A stretch of 64,000 nt of DNA from Pedobacter cryoconitis (GTDB lineage: Bacteria; Bacteroidota; Bacteroidia; Sphingobacteriales; Sphingobacteriaceae), in assembly GCF_001590605.1 (NCBI RefSeq), contig NZ_CP014504.1, forward strand, positions 5,332,001 to 5,396,000, in the 5' to 3' direction. The translations under genes were made by a program, and so were the position numbers. Shown here piece after piece: positions 17,005 to 25,381 of this stretch (position 1 is the first letter of the stretch; each line of letters begins with the position of its first letter). Below the pieces are notes generated by a model. That model made no database searches, was not told where the DNA came from, and saw only the letters and a list, made by a program, of their open reading frames with translations.

Positions 17005-20000
17005 TTGAGAAACACTTTTACTTTAATCATTTTATTGATTTTTTCCTTTTGGGGACAACAAGCTTTCTCGCAAGTAAACCAGGAGGGCCGTTATCAGGAC
17101 ACCACCAGGAATAACTTTGGGCTGAAAGAAAAACAGCGTCTGGGTATCCGTCAGCCATTTAATTCATTTACACCGCAGCCAGATAATATCAAAAGAGAGG
17201 TAGAATTTGATGCGGCTAATAAACGTTATATCATCAGAGAAAGGATAGGGGGAAGATTTTTTGGCCCTCCTCAATATCTGACTATAGAAGAATACCAGCG
17301 CCTGGTCAATTCTGAAATGAAAAGAGATAACTGGCGCGTAATTTCCAATGCAGAAGCAGATGAAATCAGAAAGACAGGTGTTATTCCGAGCCTGACAGTG
17401 AATAATCAGGCATTCGGGAAAATATTTGGCGGTAATCAAATTAGTATCCAACCCAGGGGGGAAGCCGAGCTTACCTTTTTAGGGCGTGTAAACAAGAATG
17501 AAAACCCGCTGTTCAATGAGCAGCAAAGGGTACAAAGCAATTTCGATTTCAACCAGCGCATCCAGATGGATCTGGTCGGTAATATCGGGACCAAGCTGAA
17601 GCTGAACATGAACTATAATACCGAAGCACAATTTGATTTTGAAAATCAGATTAAGCTGGATTATACAGGCGGAGAAGATGATATCATCAAAAAAATAGAA
17701 GCAGGTAACGTAAGTTTACCTTTAAGTACATCGCTGATTACAGGTACACAAGCGCTATTCGGGATCAAGACCCAATTGCAATTCGGTAAACTAAATGTAA
17801 CTACTGTGTTTACACAGCAAAAATCACAGTCCAGAGAACTGCAAATCAGTAATGGAGCACAGCGCAATGATTTCCGGATAACTGGTGATACCTATGAGGC
17901 CAACAAACATTATTTCCTGGCAAAATTCTTCAGGGACAATTACAATAAGGCGATGGCCAATGCACCTAACCTGTTATCGGGTGTAAATATTACTAAAGTT
18001 GAGGTTTGGATTACCAATAAAACAGGTAATACACAAGATTCAAGGGACGTTTTAGGTCTGATCGATCTTGGGGAGAATCAACCTTATAATGCAGGGTTCA
18101 CCGGTGGATCGGCTTTTTCACTGGCGCCATCAGGGTTCGCGCTTCAGGGCATCAGGCAATCCAATGATATCTTGTCTAAATTGCCTCCGGGTGCAAGGTT
18201 CACGAATTCGAATGATGTCATTTCTTATTTCCAGGCGAATCAAGGAACAGATAACTATGCCAAGCTAACTTACGCGCGTAAGCTTGCGGAAAGAGAATAT
18301 ACTTTCCACTCTCAATTGGGTTATATCTCTTTGAACAATGCCTTGAACTCGGATGAGGTACTGGCTGTAGTTTTCCGTTATACCTACAATGGGGTAGAAT
18401 ACCAGGTCGGTGAGTTTTCTACAGATGTACCCTTTGATCCGGGTACACCAAAAGTATTATTCGCCAAGTTACTTAAGAACGAAACCACTAAAACCAATCT
18501 TCCAACATGGAAGCTGATGATGAAAAACATCTATTCTATTGGTGGTTATCAGATTAGCCGGCAGAACTTTAAATTGGATATCCTCCGTTTAGATAATGAT
18601 AGTGGCATTGAAAGACCAGTGATGACTGAGGGGGTCAATACAACAAATAAATTATGGATTAACTTAACCGGTCTGGACAGGTTAAATCAGCAAAATGACC
18701 GTAAGCCAGATGGGGTGTTTGACTTTCTGGCTGAGGATAAACCTTTTTCAAACCCGGCTAACTCTTCCATGCCTCCTCCTATAGGTAATATTGGGGGAAC
18801 TGGCGGAACAGGCAGTAACAACGGCCTGGGCGCATTTGCCACGAATATGAATAAAGGGTATATCACAATTGATCCTTTGAACGGACGTATTATATTTCCG
18901 GTAGTAGAGCCTTTTGGCAGGGATCTGGCCGCTCAGTTTAACCCTGGGGAGCAGAATTTGATTGACAAATATACTTATACGGCACTGTACGATTCTACGA
19001 AAGTAGTAGCACAGCAGCTTTTCACTAAACAAAACAGGTACATCATTAAAGGGGGCTATCAGTCTCAGGTAGCTTCAGAATTCAGTCTGAACTCTATCAA
19101 CGTTCCGGAAGGATCTGTAAAAGTATTTTCTGGTACTATTCCATTACAGGAAGGGGTCGATTTTACGGTTGATTACCAGGGTGGAAGAGTGAGCATCATT
19201 AATACTGGTGTATTGCTTTCTGGTCAGGCGATCAGGATTACTACCGAGAACAATGAATTATTCGGCTTACAACAGCGTTCATTGTTTGGTACCAGGCTGG
19301 ACTATAGGGTGAATAATAAACTGAATTTAGGAGCAACTTACATGAACCTTTCGGAGAAGCCGCTTACACCAAAAGTCAACATTGGAGAAGAGCCAATCTC
19401 AAATACGATCTGGGGAATGGATTTGAATTATAGTACGTCTTCCAGGTTCTTAACAAAAATGGTAGACAAGCTGCCTTTTATTTCTACGAAAGCACTTTCA
19501 AAGTTTTCTTTTTCTGGTGAATTCGCTCAGCTGGTGCCGGGACACCCAAAAGCAATCAATAGTTTAGGGGATAAAGGCGGAACAAGTTACCTGGATGATT
19601 TTGAAGCTTCACGGTCAGTTATTGATTTAAAAAGTGCGATTGCATGGCAGATTTCTGGTACGCCGCAACTTTTCCAGGAAGCAGGATTAACAAATGACCT
19701 GGCTTATGGATACAATAGAGCCAGACTTGCTTTCTATAATATTGACCCAACATTTTACAACAGGACTGCCTCTAATATTCCTGCAAACTTAAGGAACAAC
19801 AAAACAGAGTTGTCTAATCACTATGTGAGGGAAATTATTGAACAGGAGGTTTTTCCTTTTAAGGAAACTCCAACCGGACAAGCAGTTTCTTTGCCAACAC
19901 TGAATGTGGCCTTTTATCCTAATAAGCGTGGACCTTACAATTATTCACCGAGTGGTTTCAACAGTAATGGCGATCTGATGAATCCTAAATCACGTTGGGG

Positions 20001-23000
20001 CGGAATGTTCAGAAAGATTGAGACCAATGATTTCCAGGCACTAAATATTGAATATATAGAGCTTTGGGTGATGGACCCGAATATTTATAACACTAATTCT
20101 GCTGGTGGAGATTTATATTTTAACATTGGTAATATCTCTGAAGATATTCTGAAAGATGGTAGAAAGTCATTGGAGAATGGATTACCTCCTGATGGGGATC
20201 CGGCTAAGTTCGATGAAACGAACTGGGGAAGAGTACCTAAATTACAACCGGTAGTTCAGGCATTTGACAATGATCCTGCTGCACGTAAAGCACAGGATGT
20301 TGGATTGGATGGATTAGGGGATAACGATGAGAAAACCAAGTTTGCCCCTGTTTTAAGTCAGATCGTTCCGCAATTAAGTCCTTCAGCAGCCAGTGAACTT
20401 CAGGGCGACCCGAGTTCAGATAACTACACTTACTTCAGAGGGCCGCAGTTAGATCAGGAAAATGCAGGGATCTTGAAGCGTTACGAAAAATACAATGGAA
20501 CAGACGGGAACTCGAAAACTTCTCAGCAGTCATTAGAAGATTTAGGAATTGACAATTCTGCCTCTACTTCTTTACCGGATGGGGAGGATGTAAACAGGGA
20601 TAATAACATGACCCAGTCGGATGAGTATTTCCAATATAAGGTGTCGATGCGTAAAGGGGATCTGGAAGTTGGAAAGAACTATGTAACAGATGCCGTGACT
20701 TCACAAGTCAAATTGGCTAATGGGCAAACGCAGCCGGTTACCTGGTATCAGATTCGTATCCCTCTGGCCGATTATCAGCAAAAAGTAGGGAACATTCAGG
20801 ATTTTAAATCGATCAGGTTCTTCAGGATGTTCCTGACAAACTTTACAGATACAACAATCTTAAGGTTCGCTAAAATTCAATTGGTAAGAGGAGACTGGAG
20901 AAAATATAATGATTTGAATATCGGGACACAGTTAATTACTGACCCCGGATTGAACAATACGGTTACGCCCGATAATTCAACAATTGAAGTGAGTACAGTA
21001 AACATTGAGGAGAATGGAAAACGTACACCTATTCCTTATGTAGTACCACCTGGGATTCAAAGAGAACTTGATTTCAATAACTATAGGACCAATACCAGGC
21101 TAAACGAACAATCACTCTCTTTTATTGTAAGGAACCTGCGTGATGGATATGGCCGTGCAACTTTCAAGACTGCACTGAATGATTTCAGGTCTTACAAAAG
21201 ACTGGAAATGTTTGTCCATCTGGAAGCTTTAGGAAATACAGTTATTAACAATGGAGACCTGAATGCATTTATCAGGATTGGAACAGATAATCAGGACAAT
21301 TATTATGAATATTCACAACCATTAACCGTTACGCAGCCAAATACAAGCGATCCTTATAAGATCTGGCCTGATGCGAATAAGCTTGATATTGAATTATCGT
21401 TGTTCCAGGATATTAAACTGGCACGTAACCGGGCAACGATGGCTAATGGGGCAATGTGGGATATTACCAAACCCTTCTCTTATATGGTGGATGGTAAAAC
21501 GGTAACCATTAAAGGACAACCAGACATGGGTCAGGTTAAGGTTTATATGCTTGGGGTGAAGAACCCATTAAAGCTGGCGTCGAATCCGCGTGCGGATGAT
21601 GGGCTGGAAAAAAGCGGACAAATCTGGTTCAATGAGCTCAGGTTAACTGAATTTGATGAACGCGGTGGATGGGCAGCAGCAGCGAGAATGAATGCACAAC
21701 TGGCTGATTTTGCAGAAGTCAATGTTTCGGGAAGTAAGTCAACTATTGGTTTTGGTTCAATTGACAAAAGGGTGAGTGAGCGGAACAGGTCTGACAATGC
21801 CTCGTTTGATATTTCATCCAGTATGGAATTGGGTAAGTTTTTCCCAAAGAAATCGGGGATCAAGATCCCAACTTATATCAGTTACTCTAAGCAGGTGAGT
21901 ACACCTCAGTATGATCCGAAAATGCCGGATATTGAATTGAAGACTTCCTTAAAAGGAGCATCTGCAGAAGAGCGAAAAATTATCCTGGATTATTCACAGG
22001 ATTATACCACACGTAACAGTATTAACTTTACAAATGTCCACAAAGAACGGACAGATTTAAACAAAGCACCTAAGCTTTGGGACATAGAAAATTTTAGTGG
22101 GACCTATTCTTTTACTAAAATCCTGCACCACGATTTTATCAATCAAAGTTCGATACAGAAAACCTATTTCGGTTCTCTTGCTTATAATTACTCAGGACAG
22201 TCAAAGAACTACAGGCCATTTGATAAACTGATTAAGTCAAACTTGCTGTCAATTTTAAAAGATATTAACATTAGTCCGCTGCCAACAGCGATCAATTTCA
22301 GGATTGATGTGAACCGCTATTATTCTGAGAATAGCTTGAGAAACAATGATCCGGGGAACTCTATACCAATTAATACTACTTTCAATAAGAATTTCCTGAT
22401 CACCCGGGTATATGCGATTTCATGGAACCTGACTAAATCTCTGACATTGGATTTTGATGCGACAAATTATTCCATCATTGACGAACCAGAAGGCAGGATC
22501 AATGGCTTGAAACGTGATACCGTATGGCAGAACATGCTTAGACTTGGCCGTACCACAGACTACAGCCACAACATGAATATTACCTATGCTTTGCCGATCA
22601 ACAAGATTCCTGGCCTGGACTGGATTAATGTAGCAACCAGGTATGGTACCAACTTCACCTGGAATACAGAGCCGCTTTCTACTTTGAGAGATCCGCTGAT
22701 CAACCTTGGGAATACTATTCAGAATGCAAGGACCATTCAGCTTAATCCAACCTTTAACTTCACGAGTTTATACAATAAGTTCGGTTTGTTAAAGAGAGCG
22801 AAGAATAATGATGGTGGTCCTGGGGTCCTTTTAGGTTTGCTGACCAGTATTAAGAATATAAATGCGGCTTATACGCAGACTAAGGGGATATTCCTGCCTG
22901 GTTATACGCCAACTACAGATTACTTTGGAATTGATAAGTTCTCCGGAGCACCGGGATGGGGATTCGTATTCGGTAGTCAGCGTGATATCAGGGATATGGC

Positions 23001-24171
23001 GATGAGAAACAACTGGCTTACACACGATACACTTCAGACCCAATTGTACATCAATACGATGAGAGAAGATTTGAGTATTACGAGTGTGATTGAGCCTTTC
23101 CGTGATTTCAGGATTACGCTGACAGCCAATAAAAACAGGACAATGAATTACTCTAGTAATTTCAGATATGACAATACGAGCCAGGCTTTCCGTAACCTGA
23201 GTCCATCTACCACTGGTGATTACAGCATTTCATTTATTTCGCTGGGAACTGCATTTTCTGAAAATCCGGGAAGTACTGTTTCAAAGCTGTTCAATCAGTT
23301 TATGGCCAACAGATCGGTTATTTCCGGACGTTTAGGTGGGATCAATACCAATTCCCGCGGTATCTCCGGTGGCTTTGCTGATGGTTATGATAAAAACTCA
23401 CAAGACGTATTGATTGCTGCATTTATGGCTGCCTATACTGGAAAGGACGCTTCTAAAGTAAGTTTGAATTCTTTCCCTAAAATACCTTTGCCAAACTGGC
23501 GGATCAATTACGGTGGATTAACCAGATGGGACTTTTTGGGTGATTACTTTAAGTCGATTGATTTAAGGCATTCTTACCGCTCTATTTATAGTGTGAATGG
23601 ATTTAACACGCTGGCCCGTTATCAGGAAACTGACGGGTATGTAAGCAGCAGAGATGATAACCAGAACTTCCTTCCTTTCTATCAATATTCACAGGTGACG
23701 ATTGCGGAACAGTTTGCACCGCTGATTGGAATTGATACACGTTTAAAAAATAACCTGACTGCTAATTTCGAGCTGGGCAGAACACGCTTGTTAGGTTTGA
23801 GTTTAGCGAATAGTCAGCTGGCCCAATTATCAGAGAATAATATGGTATTTGGTTTAGGCTACCGGACCACTAAATTCAGGTTCCCTTTTGGTTTGTTCAA
23901 ACAACTGAAAATGGATAACAATATGGACTTCAAGCTGGACATTTCCATCAGGGACAACAAAACTGTGATTTACAGGGCTGATGTGTCTACGGCAGAAATC
24001 TCTTCGGGTGCTAAAAACATTACTTACCGGCCAAGCGTTGACTACATCTTGAATCAGCGTTTTAACGTTAAGGTTTTCTATGATTCGAATATTACCAAGC
24101 CTTATACTTCACAATCGTTCAATACTTCATTCAGTAATTTTGGATTTAGTTTGAGGATCACACTGAATTAG
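17005..24171 (+). CDS. sprA: SprA/Sov, type IX secretion outer-membrane translocon
   Basis: This is the very large outer-membrane barrel (2388 aa) through which type IX secretion substrates leave the cell; in gliding Bacteroidota it also delivers adhesins. The signal peptide ends QQAFSQ. Barrel-like alternating segments and family features such as DFEASRS, NLRDGYGRATF and a C-terminal strand ending in aromatic/hydrophobic residues (FSNFGFSLRITLN) are visible. The start is TTG at 17005, directly before the signal peptide. Presence of sprA implies other T9SS genes elsewhere. Not broken: one uninterrupted frame over 7.1 kb. Confidence 0.93.
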   Translation: MRNTFTLIILLIFSFWGQQAFSQVNQEGRYQDTTRNNFGLKEKQRLGIRQPFNSFTPQPDNIKREVEFDAANKRYIIRERIGGRFFGPPQYLTIEEYQRLVNSEMKRDNWRVISNAEADEIRKTGVIPSLTVNNQAFGKIFGGNQISIQPRGEAELTFLGRVNKNENPLFNEQQRVQSNFDFNQRIQMDLVGNIGTKLKLNMNYNTEAQFDFENQIKLDYTGGEDDIIKKIEAGNVSLPLSTSLITGTQALFGIKTQLQFGKLNVTTVFTQQKSQSRELQISNGAQRNDFRITGDTYEANKHYFLAKFFRDNYNKAMANAPNLLSGVNITKVEVWITNKTGNTQDSRDVLGLIDLGENQPYNAGFTGGSAFSLAPSGFALQGIRQSNDILSKLPPGARFTNSNDVISYFQANQGTDNYAKLTYARKLAEREYTFHSQLGYISLNNALNSDEVLAVVFRYTYNGVEYQVGEFSTDVPFDPGTPKVLFAKLLKNETTKTNLPTWKLMMKNIYSIGGYQISRQNFKLDILRLDNDSGIERPVMTEGVNTTNKLWINLTGLDRLNQQNDRKPDGVFDFLAEDKPFSNPANSSMPPPIGNIGGTGGTGSNNGLGAFATNMNKGYITIDPLNGRIIFPVVEPFGRDLAAQFNPGEQNLIDKYTYTALYDSTKVVAQQLFTKQNRYIIKGGYQSQVASEFSLNSINVPEGSVKVFSGTIPLQEGVDFTVDYQGGRVSIINTGVLLSGQAIRITTENNELFGLQQRSLFGTRLDYRVNNKLNLGATYMNLSEKPLTPKVNIGEEPISNTIWGMDLNYSTSSRFLTKMVDKLPFISTKALSKFSFSGEFAQLVPGHPKAINSLGDKGGTSYLDDFEASRSVIDLKSAIAWQISGTPQLFQEAGLTNDLAYGYNRARLAFYNIDPTFYNRTASNIPANLRNNKTELSNHYVREIIEQEVFPFKETPTGQAVSLPTLNVAFYPNKRGPYNYSPSGFNSNGDLMNPKSRWGGMFRKIETNDFQALNIEYIELWVMDPNIYNTNSAGGDLYFNIGNISEDILKDGRKSLENGLPPDGDPAKFDETNWGRVPKLQPVVQAFDNDPAARKAQDVGLDGLGDNDEKTKFAPVLSQIVPQLSPSAASELQGDPSSDNYTYFRGPQLDQENAGILKRYEKYNGTDGNSKTSQQSLEDLGIDNSASTSLPDGEDVNRDNNMTQSDEYFQYKVSMRKGDLEVGKNYVTDAVTSQVKLANGQTQPVTWYQIRIPLADYQQKVGNIQDFKSIRFFRMFLTNFTDTTILRFAKIQLVRGDWRKYNDLNIGTQLITDPGLNNTVTPDNSTIEVSTVNIEENGKRTPIPYVVPPGIQRELDFNNYRTNTRLNEQSLSFIVRNLRDGYGRATFKTALNDFRSYKRLEMFVHLEALGNTVINNGDLNAFIRIGTDNQDNYYEYSQPLTVTQPNTSDPYKIWPDANKLDIELSLFQDIKLARNRATMANGAMWDITKPFSYMVDGKTVTIKGQPDMGQVKVYMLGVKNPLKLASNPRADDGLEKSGQIWFNELRLTEFDERGGWAAAARMNAQLADFAEVNVSGSKSTIGFGSIDKRVSERNRSDNASFDISSSMELGKFFPKKSGIKIPTYISYSKQVSTPQYDPKMPDIELKTSLKGASAEERKIILDYSQDYTTRNSINFTNVHKERTDLNKAPKLWDIENFSGTYSFTKILHHDFINQSSIQKTYFGSLAYNYSGQSKNYRPFDKLIKSNLLSILKDINISPLPTAINFRIDVNRYYSENSLRNNDPGNSIPINTTFNKNFLITRVYAISWNLTKSLTLDFDATNYSIIDEPEGRINGLKRDTVWQNMLRLGRTTDYSHNMNITYALPINKIPGLDWINVATRYGTNFTWNTEPLSTLRDPLINLGNTIQNARTIQLNPTFNFTSLYNKFGLLKRAKNNDGGPGVLLGLLTSIKNINAAYTQTKGIFLPGYTPTTDYFGIDKFSGAPGWGFVFGSQRDIRDMAMRNNWLTHDTLQTQLYINTMREDLSITSVIEPFRDFRITLTANKNRTMNYSSNFRYDNTSQAFRNLSPSTTGDYSISFISLGTAFSENPGSTVSKLFNQFMANRSVISGRLGGINTNSRGISGGFADGYDKNSQDVLIAAFMAAYTGKDASKVSLNSFPKIPLPNWRINYGGLTRWDFLGDYFKSIDLRHSYRSIYSVNGFNTLARYQETDGYVSSRDDNQNFLPFYQYSQVTIAEQFAPLIGIDTRLKNNLTANFELGRTRLLGLSLANSQLAQLSENNMVFGLGYRTTKFRFPFGLFKQLKMDNNMDFKLDISIRDNKTVIYRADVSTAEISSGAKNITYRPSVDYILNQRFNVKVFYDSNITKPYTSQSFNTSFSNFGFSLRITLN

Positions 24172-24185
24172 CAGAAGTATGAGCA

Positions 24186-24238
24186 TGTTTAAATCCATCT
24201 GATAAGCTATAAACAATCTTATCATCTAAATTTAAACA
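24186..24238 (+). other. Inverted repeat after sprA, possible terminator
   Basis: tgtttaaat (24186-24194) pairs with atttaaaca (24230-24238), and inside them gataag (24201) pairs with cttatc (24218), giving a two-part stem. It sits just after the sprA stop. There is no T-run, so termination activity is uncertain. Confidence 0.4.
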
Positions 24239-24243
24239 AGCGC

Positions 24244-24274
24244 TAACGTTTTGTATGAAAGTAACGTTTTGTAT
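24244..24274 (+). repeat. 13-bp direct repeat at the gcvH promoter
   Basis: The 13-mer taacgttttgtat occurs at 24244-24256 and again at 24262-24274, 18 bp apart. The second copy overlaps the -33 box. It may be an operator repeat or a duplicated promoter piece. Confidence 0.6.
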
Positions 24275-24297
24275 AAAGTATATATTAATTACCTTTG
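24269..24297 (+). promoter_or_regulatory. Bacteroidota-type promoter for gcvH
   Basis: A TTG at 24269-24271 is followed after 18 bp by TACCTTTG (24290-24297), a perfect TAnnTTTG. The gcvH start codon follows 22 bp later, so the leader would be short. Confidence 0.7.
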
Positions 24298-24318
24298 GGC
24301 AATCAAATCGAATAAAAA

Positions 24319-24699
24319 ATGAATTTTCCATCAGAACTAAAGTACACTAAAGACCACGAATGGGTTAGAGTTGAAGGTAATGAAGCCTTTATTGGTATAA
24401 CTGATTTCGCACAACGTGAATTAGGTGATATCGTTTATATCGATATCAATACCGTAGGTGAGGAAGTAAGTAAGGATGATGTTTTCGGTAGTGTTGAAGC
24501 CGTTAAAACTGTATCTGACTTATTTATGCCGGTTACTGCTACTGTATTAGAAATTAATGCTGCATTGAACGATAGCCCGGAATTAGTGAATTCTGATCCT
24601 TACGGAGAAGGCTGGATGGTTAAAGTAACCTTAAGTGATGCTGCACAGGTAGCTGAATTATTGGATGCTGCTGCATACCAGGCTTTAGTTGGTGCTTAA
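24319..24699 (+). CDS. gcvH: Glycine cleavage system H protein
   Basis: This lipoyl-carrying shuttle protein moves the aminomethyl group between the P, T and L proteins of glycine cleavage. At 126 aa it is full length. The lipoylation site is Lys63 in the motif FGSVEAVKTVSDL, preceded by DHEWVRVEGNEAFIGITDFAQ, which is characteristic. gcvP and gcvT are not in the window. The VanZ-like gene starts 3 bp after the stop, so the two are probably co-transcribed. Confidence 0.97.
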   Translation: MNFPSELKYTKDHEWVRVEGNEAFIGITDFAQRELGDIVYIDINTVGEEVSKDDVFGSVEAVKTVSDLFMPVTATVLEINAALNDSPELVNSDPYGEGWMVKVTLSDAAQVAELLDAAAYQALVGA

Positions 24700-24702
24700 T
24701 AA

Positions 24703-25107
24703 ATGAATAAATTCAAAGTACTCTTGCATCAACGCTTAGCTCTTATCTGGACAGTGTTTATCTTGATTCTTTGTACCATGAAAATGCCTGATTCCGTTGG
24801 TGAATCAGGCTTTTTCTTTACAGGGTTTGACAAGATAGTACATCTGGGTTTTTTTTATGTCCTTACTATTTTACTGTTTTACGGTGAAACAAAAGGTCAG
24901 CGCAGAGATAATTTCGGAATCTTAACTATCTTTAAGATCCTGATGCTCACTTTTGCTTTAGGTGGTTTTATTGAGCTGATCCAATATCAGTTCTTCACTT
25001 ACCGTTCTGCGGAGTGGTGGGATCTGGGTTGTGACATGATCGGTGTATTTATGGCTATATTTGCTTATGTGTGTTTAAATAAATCTAACTATGAAAAGGA
25101 AAGCTAG
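24703..25107 (+). CDS. VanZ-like membrane protein
   Basis: A 134-aa inner-membrane protein with about four hydrophobic helices. The core FDKIVHLGFFYVLTILLFY, GGFIELIQYQ and AEWWDLGCDMIGVFMA matches VanZ-like proteins, in which the D-K-x-x-H and E-x-x-Q positions are conserved. The biochemical role of these proteins outside glycopeptide resistance is unknown, and resistance should not be assumed here. It begins 3 bp after gcvH, and its last 17 bp overlap a small lipoprotein gene. Confidence 0.82.
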   Translation: MNKFKVLLHQRLALIWTVFILILCTMKMPDSVGESGFFFTGFDKIVHLGFFYVLTILLFYGETKGQRRDNFGILTIFKILMLTFALGGFIELIQYQFFTYRSAEWWDLGCDMIGVFMAIFAYVCLNKSNYEKES

Positions 25108-25228
25108 TATTTTGTTTTTGTTAGCGATAGGGCTGTTGAGCAGCTGTCGTATTTTTAAACCGGGTTGCCATTGCCCGAAAGTGAGCTATTCAGTGCCTGC
25201 AGCGCAGAAAAACAAGCTAAATTCTTAG
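25091..25228 (+). CDS. Small lipoprotein, 45 residues
   Basis: A short gene whose frame overlaps the end of the VanZ-like gene by 17 bp. The product starts MKRKASILFLLAIGLLSSC, a textbook lipoprotein signal with Cys19 as the acylation site, followed by a 26-residue mature part (RIFKPGCHCPKVSYS...) that holds a CHC motif and ends NKLNS. The basic N-terminus, hydrophobic core and lipobox in the right order make chance unlikely. Function unknown. Nothing further is seen between it and 25381. Confidence 0.75.
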   Translation: MKRKASILFLLAIGLLSSCRIFKPGCHCPKVSYSVPAAQKNKLNS

Positions 25229-25381
25229 TTGTTCTCTCCTTTGTTAAAACATTTTATCAGCCTCTTAAGCTGAATAAACGGGTGTATTTAAAATGTTACC
25301 CATATTTTAACAGCTAAAAACAAACCATTTACCTTTCTTAGAGTCAGACAAGGATATAATTGAAAATATCTAGCTTCTCCC

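Noticed and set aside
24703..25107. Glycopeptide resistance gene (vanZ)
   Set aside because: Only the membrane fold is shared; no other van genes are present and VanZ-like proteins are common in Bacteroidota without resistance.
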